A DNA stretch of 37,472 nucleotides from Alkalilimnicola ehrlichii. GTDB taxonomy: Bacteria > Pseudomonadota > Gammaproteobacteria > Nitrococcales > AK92. The notes below the pieces were generated by a model. It did no database searches, was not told the DNA's origin, and saw only the letters and a list, made by a program, of their open reading frames with translations. Both the position numbers and the translations under genes were made by a program. Positions 35,728-37,472 of the stretch are shown here, in pieces (position 1 is the first letter of the stretch; every line of letters starts with the position of its first letter). The stretch lies in contig NZ_NFZV01000034.1 of the NCBI RefSeq assembly GCF_003399765.1, positions 1 through 37,472 on the forward strand, read 5' to 3'.

Positions 35728-35756
35728 AAGTTAGTGTCTTTCCAACACTATGTCAA
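35728..35756 (-). promoter_or_regulatory. nrtR-nadA promoter with an inverted-repeat operator in its spacer
   Basis: On the minus strand TTGACA (35751-35756) and TAACTT (35728-35733) are spaced by exactly 17 bp. The spacer contains the inverted repeat TAGTGT-N7-ACACTA (35732-35750), placed to block RNA polymerase. NrtR autoregulation is the simplest reading; binding is not shown. Confidence 0.65.
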
Positions 35757-35846
35757 TCGACAATTGCGCAAGCGGCGACGTTATGCCTTTCCAAACGCGG
35801 AGAAGGAGAAATAGGGGGAATGGCGGTGCCCGCAGAAACGAACGTT

Positions 35847-36626
35847 TCAACCCCTTGAGAGGTCGACGCGCTCCCAAGCGAAGCCCATGCTGTCGATGTG
35901 CGCTTGCAAGCGTTTCATGGCGGTATTCACGGTGGTGATCTCGCCCCGCAACCCAAGCTCTACCTGAAAGCCCTGCTCGGCATGCGGCAGGCAGGAGACT
36001 CTAAGCATGGGGTATTCTCGTTCGAACGTTTCTAAGAGATCGATCACCTGACTTTCTCGACAATCGAATACGGTGATCGCTTGCTCGGTACGCTCGCCTG
36101 CCGCTTGCAAATGCGGATAACGGTTGTCCAGCACCCATTCGACCATCGGCCAAGCCATGTTGGGGAAGCCCGGAACGAAGTGATGATCGCGGATACTAAA
36201 GCCGGGCACCCGGTTGACAGGGTTGGGGATAATCTCCGCTCCTTGGGGAAATTCGACCATCCGAACCCGCTGCGGCCGGGCCGCCGGGCCGAACTGCTCT
36301 TCCAGGGCGCGCAGGCCGTCGGGGTGCGCTTCTAACGGTAAGCCCAGGGCGGCGGCGGCGCATTGCCGGGTTCGATCATCCGGTGTCGCGCCAATGCCTC
36401 CGAAACTGAACACGATCGAGCCGCTGGCGAAACTCTCCCGCAGGTTTTGCGTGAGCAGTTCGGCATCGTCGCCGAGAATCCGCACCCAACTCAACTCCAT
36501 ACCGCGCGCGGCAAGCAGCGCGATCAGCTTCGCGATGTGCTTATCGCTCCGCTTGCCGCTGAGTATTTCGTCGCCGATAACGATGGCGCCAACCACGGGG
36601 GTAGCGGATGAAGCGTTCTCAGTCAT
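35847..36626 (-). CDS. CinA N-terminal (COG1058, MoaB/Mog-like) domain protein
   Basis: 259 residues. The MoaB-like nucleotide fold is clear: VVGAIVIGDEILSGKRSDKH at the start, VFSFGGIGATPDDRTRQCAA (the family G-G-x-G-x-T-x-D-D-x-T motif), then EFPQGAEIIPNPVNRVPGFS and HHFVPGFPNMAWPM. The N-terminal half of CinA has been described as an ADP-ribose pyrophosphatase, and the C-terminal half (PncC) as an NMN deamidase. Here only the first half is present, so deamidase activity is not expected. The neighbouring nrtR senses ADP-ribose-type ligands, so a link with NAD turnover is attractive but inferred. The gene has a poor SD. Confidence 0.88.
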   Translation of the reverse strand: MTENASSATPVVGAIVIGDEILSGKRSDKHIAKLIALLAARGMELSWVRILGDDAELLTQNLRESFASGSIVFSFGGIGATPDDRTRQCAAAALGLPLEAHPDGLRALEEQFGPAARPQRVRMVEFPQGAEIIPNPVNRVPGFSIRDHHFVPGFPNMAWPMVEWVLDNRYPHLQAAGERTEQAITVFDCRESQVIDLLETFEREYPMLRVSCLPHAEQGFQVELGLRGEITTVNTAMKRLQAHIDSMGFAWERVDLSRG

Positions 36627-36705
36627 GATCTTATTAGTCTCTCTATCGGGTCTTGAGCAGCAGCGTTAGCCCAACCGGCAGGCGGGTCGATTCCGACGCC
36701 GATAC

Positions 36706-37472
36706 TTATATGTCGTTCAAAAGGGCCAACTCTGCCGGCGGCGAGCTAAGATAATACTGCTGTTCGACATAAGGATGCGGATGACGGCGAAAATGATGCC
36801 GAAACAAGGTGATCGGCACAATCAAAGGCACTTGGCCAAGCCGGTAGTTGTCGATCACCTCGACCATCTCGGCTTTATCGCCCGCGTCCAAACTGCGTTT
36901 TAGGTAACCTAGTAGATGAAACAGCACGTCGGTATGCCGTTGCCTCGTCGCTTTCCAGGCCAGCACAGCCATAAACCGGCCGATATAATCGTCCGCAAGA
37001 GTAGGCAAAGGCTGTGCGCCGGCCTGCGCAAGCAGGCGACCGAGCTCGGTTAGCTTCTGTTTCCGATGAGCCATCAGGATCAATTTGTGGCGGGTGTGGA
37101 ACTCGACCAACCGCTCGGCCGTCAACCCCTCCTCCAACAAACGCTGCCAACGCCAGTAGGCGTATACCCGGCCGATGAAATTCTCCCGTATAGCAGGATC
37201 CTGCAAACGGCCTTCCTCTTCGACGGGCAATAAAGGCTGCACGCGCATGAAGGCCTCGGCGTAGATACCGCGACCTTTCTTTACCGGCATTCCCTGCCCC
37301 GACGAGGGGTGGACACGCACTCGCTCCATGCCGCAGCTCGGCGATTTGCTTTGAGGATATACCCGCTCAGATCATTCCGTTCGCTTGCCTTTCGCTCGCC
37401 GAATGCCGCGAGTTGTTCGGTGTAATCCTGCGCCGGATTTTTCACCCCGACGCGCGCGGCGCACCGGATCGC
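36706..37472 (-). CDS. DUF523-DUF1722 (YbgA-type) fusion protein, frameshifted, 5' end outside window
   Basis: Function unknown; DUF1722 proteins such as YbgA often carry an N-terminal DUF523. The long frame at 36706-37329 gives the DUF1722 part, with ERLVEFHTRHKLILMAHRKQ then KLTELGRLL, HLLGYLKRSLDAGDK and LGQVPLIVPITLFRHHFRRH. Upstream the DUF523 part is present in another frame: VKNPAQDYTEQLAAFGERKA, SERNDLSGYILK. SPSCGMERVRV follows in the first frame. The two join as YILKSKSPSCGMERV if one A is added to the AAA (TTT on the plus strand, 37350-37352). The N-terminal CLLG region would lie beyond the window edge. Confidence 0.88.

Noticed and set aside
1-37472. tRNA, rRNA or CRISPR array
   Set aside because: No T-arm/acceptor combination, rRNA segment or regularly spaced repeats were seen on either strand.

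Overview
The window looks like a chromosomal segment of a GC-rich gammaproteobacterium. The evidence is the gene set: FHA-type two-partner secretion, BtuB under a cobalamin riboswitch, MlaC, a YcgR-like PilZ protein, and NrtR/NadA/PncA/PncB. A closer taxon cannot be fixed from sequence alone; a halophilic or sulfur-oxidising lineage is only a guess. I see no tRNA, rRNA, CRISPR array or intact insertion sequence.

Layout. (1) 1-9553, minus strand: a two-partner secretion operon. tpsB (outer-membrane transporter, frameshifted) is followed 20 bp later by a giant tpsA adhesin/CdiA-like exoprotein that runs off the left edge. (2) 9845-12326: a VOC/glyoxalase-fold protein and a PAS-PAS-PAS-GGDEF diguanylate cyclase preceded by a perfect FNR/ANR box. 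(3) 12450-16259: cobalamin riboswitch, btuB and a PepSY-TM inner-membrane protein, probably one B12-uptake operon. (4) 16339-18610: a frameshifted small outer-membrane barrel, a small decayed gene, rsgA with a short leader ORF, and an array of strong hairpins. (5) 18611-22110: a truncated GNAT remnant, then an RNA-damage island. This island has a leader with a short ORF and alternative hairpins, rtcB2 (frameshifted), prfH, two large inverted repeats and a nucleotidyltransferase-HEPN fusion. (6) 22107-24396, minus: a small HTH protein, then pncA and pncB (nicotinamide salvage, TGATG-coupled). (7) 24571-27466, minus: csoR-copA copper efflux with a GC-rich operator. (8) 27536-30491, minus: an NSS sodium symporter and a UMF1/Atg22-like MFS transporter. 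(9) 30787-33637: stand-alone mlaC, convergent with a YcgR-like PilZ gene, a DUF502 protein and an unknown membrane protein. (10) 33877-37472, minus: nadA and nrtR with an operator inside the nrtR promoter, a stand-alone CinA N-domain protein, and a DUF523-DUF1722 gene that is frameshifted and runs off the right edge.

Themes. NAD metabolism recurs: pncA, pncB, nadA, nrtR and a CinA-type domain lie within about 14 kb. RNA/ribosome damage recurs: rsgA, rtcB2, prfH and MNT-HEPN lie together, in the same window as a possible contact-dependent toxin-delivery protein.

Four otherwise convincing genes (tpsB, the barrel protein, rtcB2, DUF523-DUF1722) are each broken by what reads as one missing base, each time in or beside a short homopolymer. 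Either the assembly carries deletion errors or several accessory genes are decaying; reads are needed to tell. The most interesting candidate for something undescribed is the leader of rtcB2-prfH (18864-19025). It holds a strong-SD 13-codon ORF whose SD lies in one arm of a hairpin, a small terminator-like stem and a competing downstream pairing.
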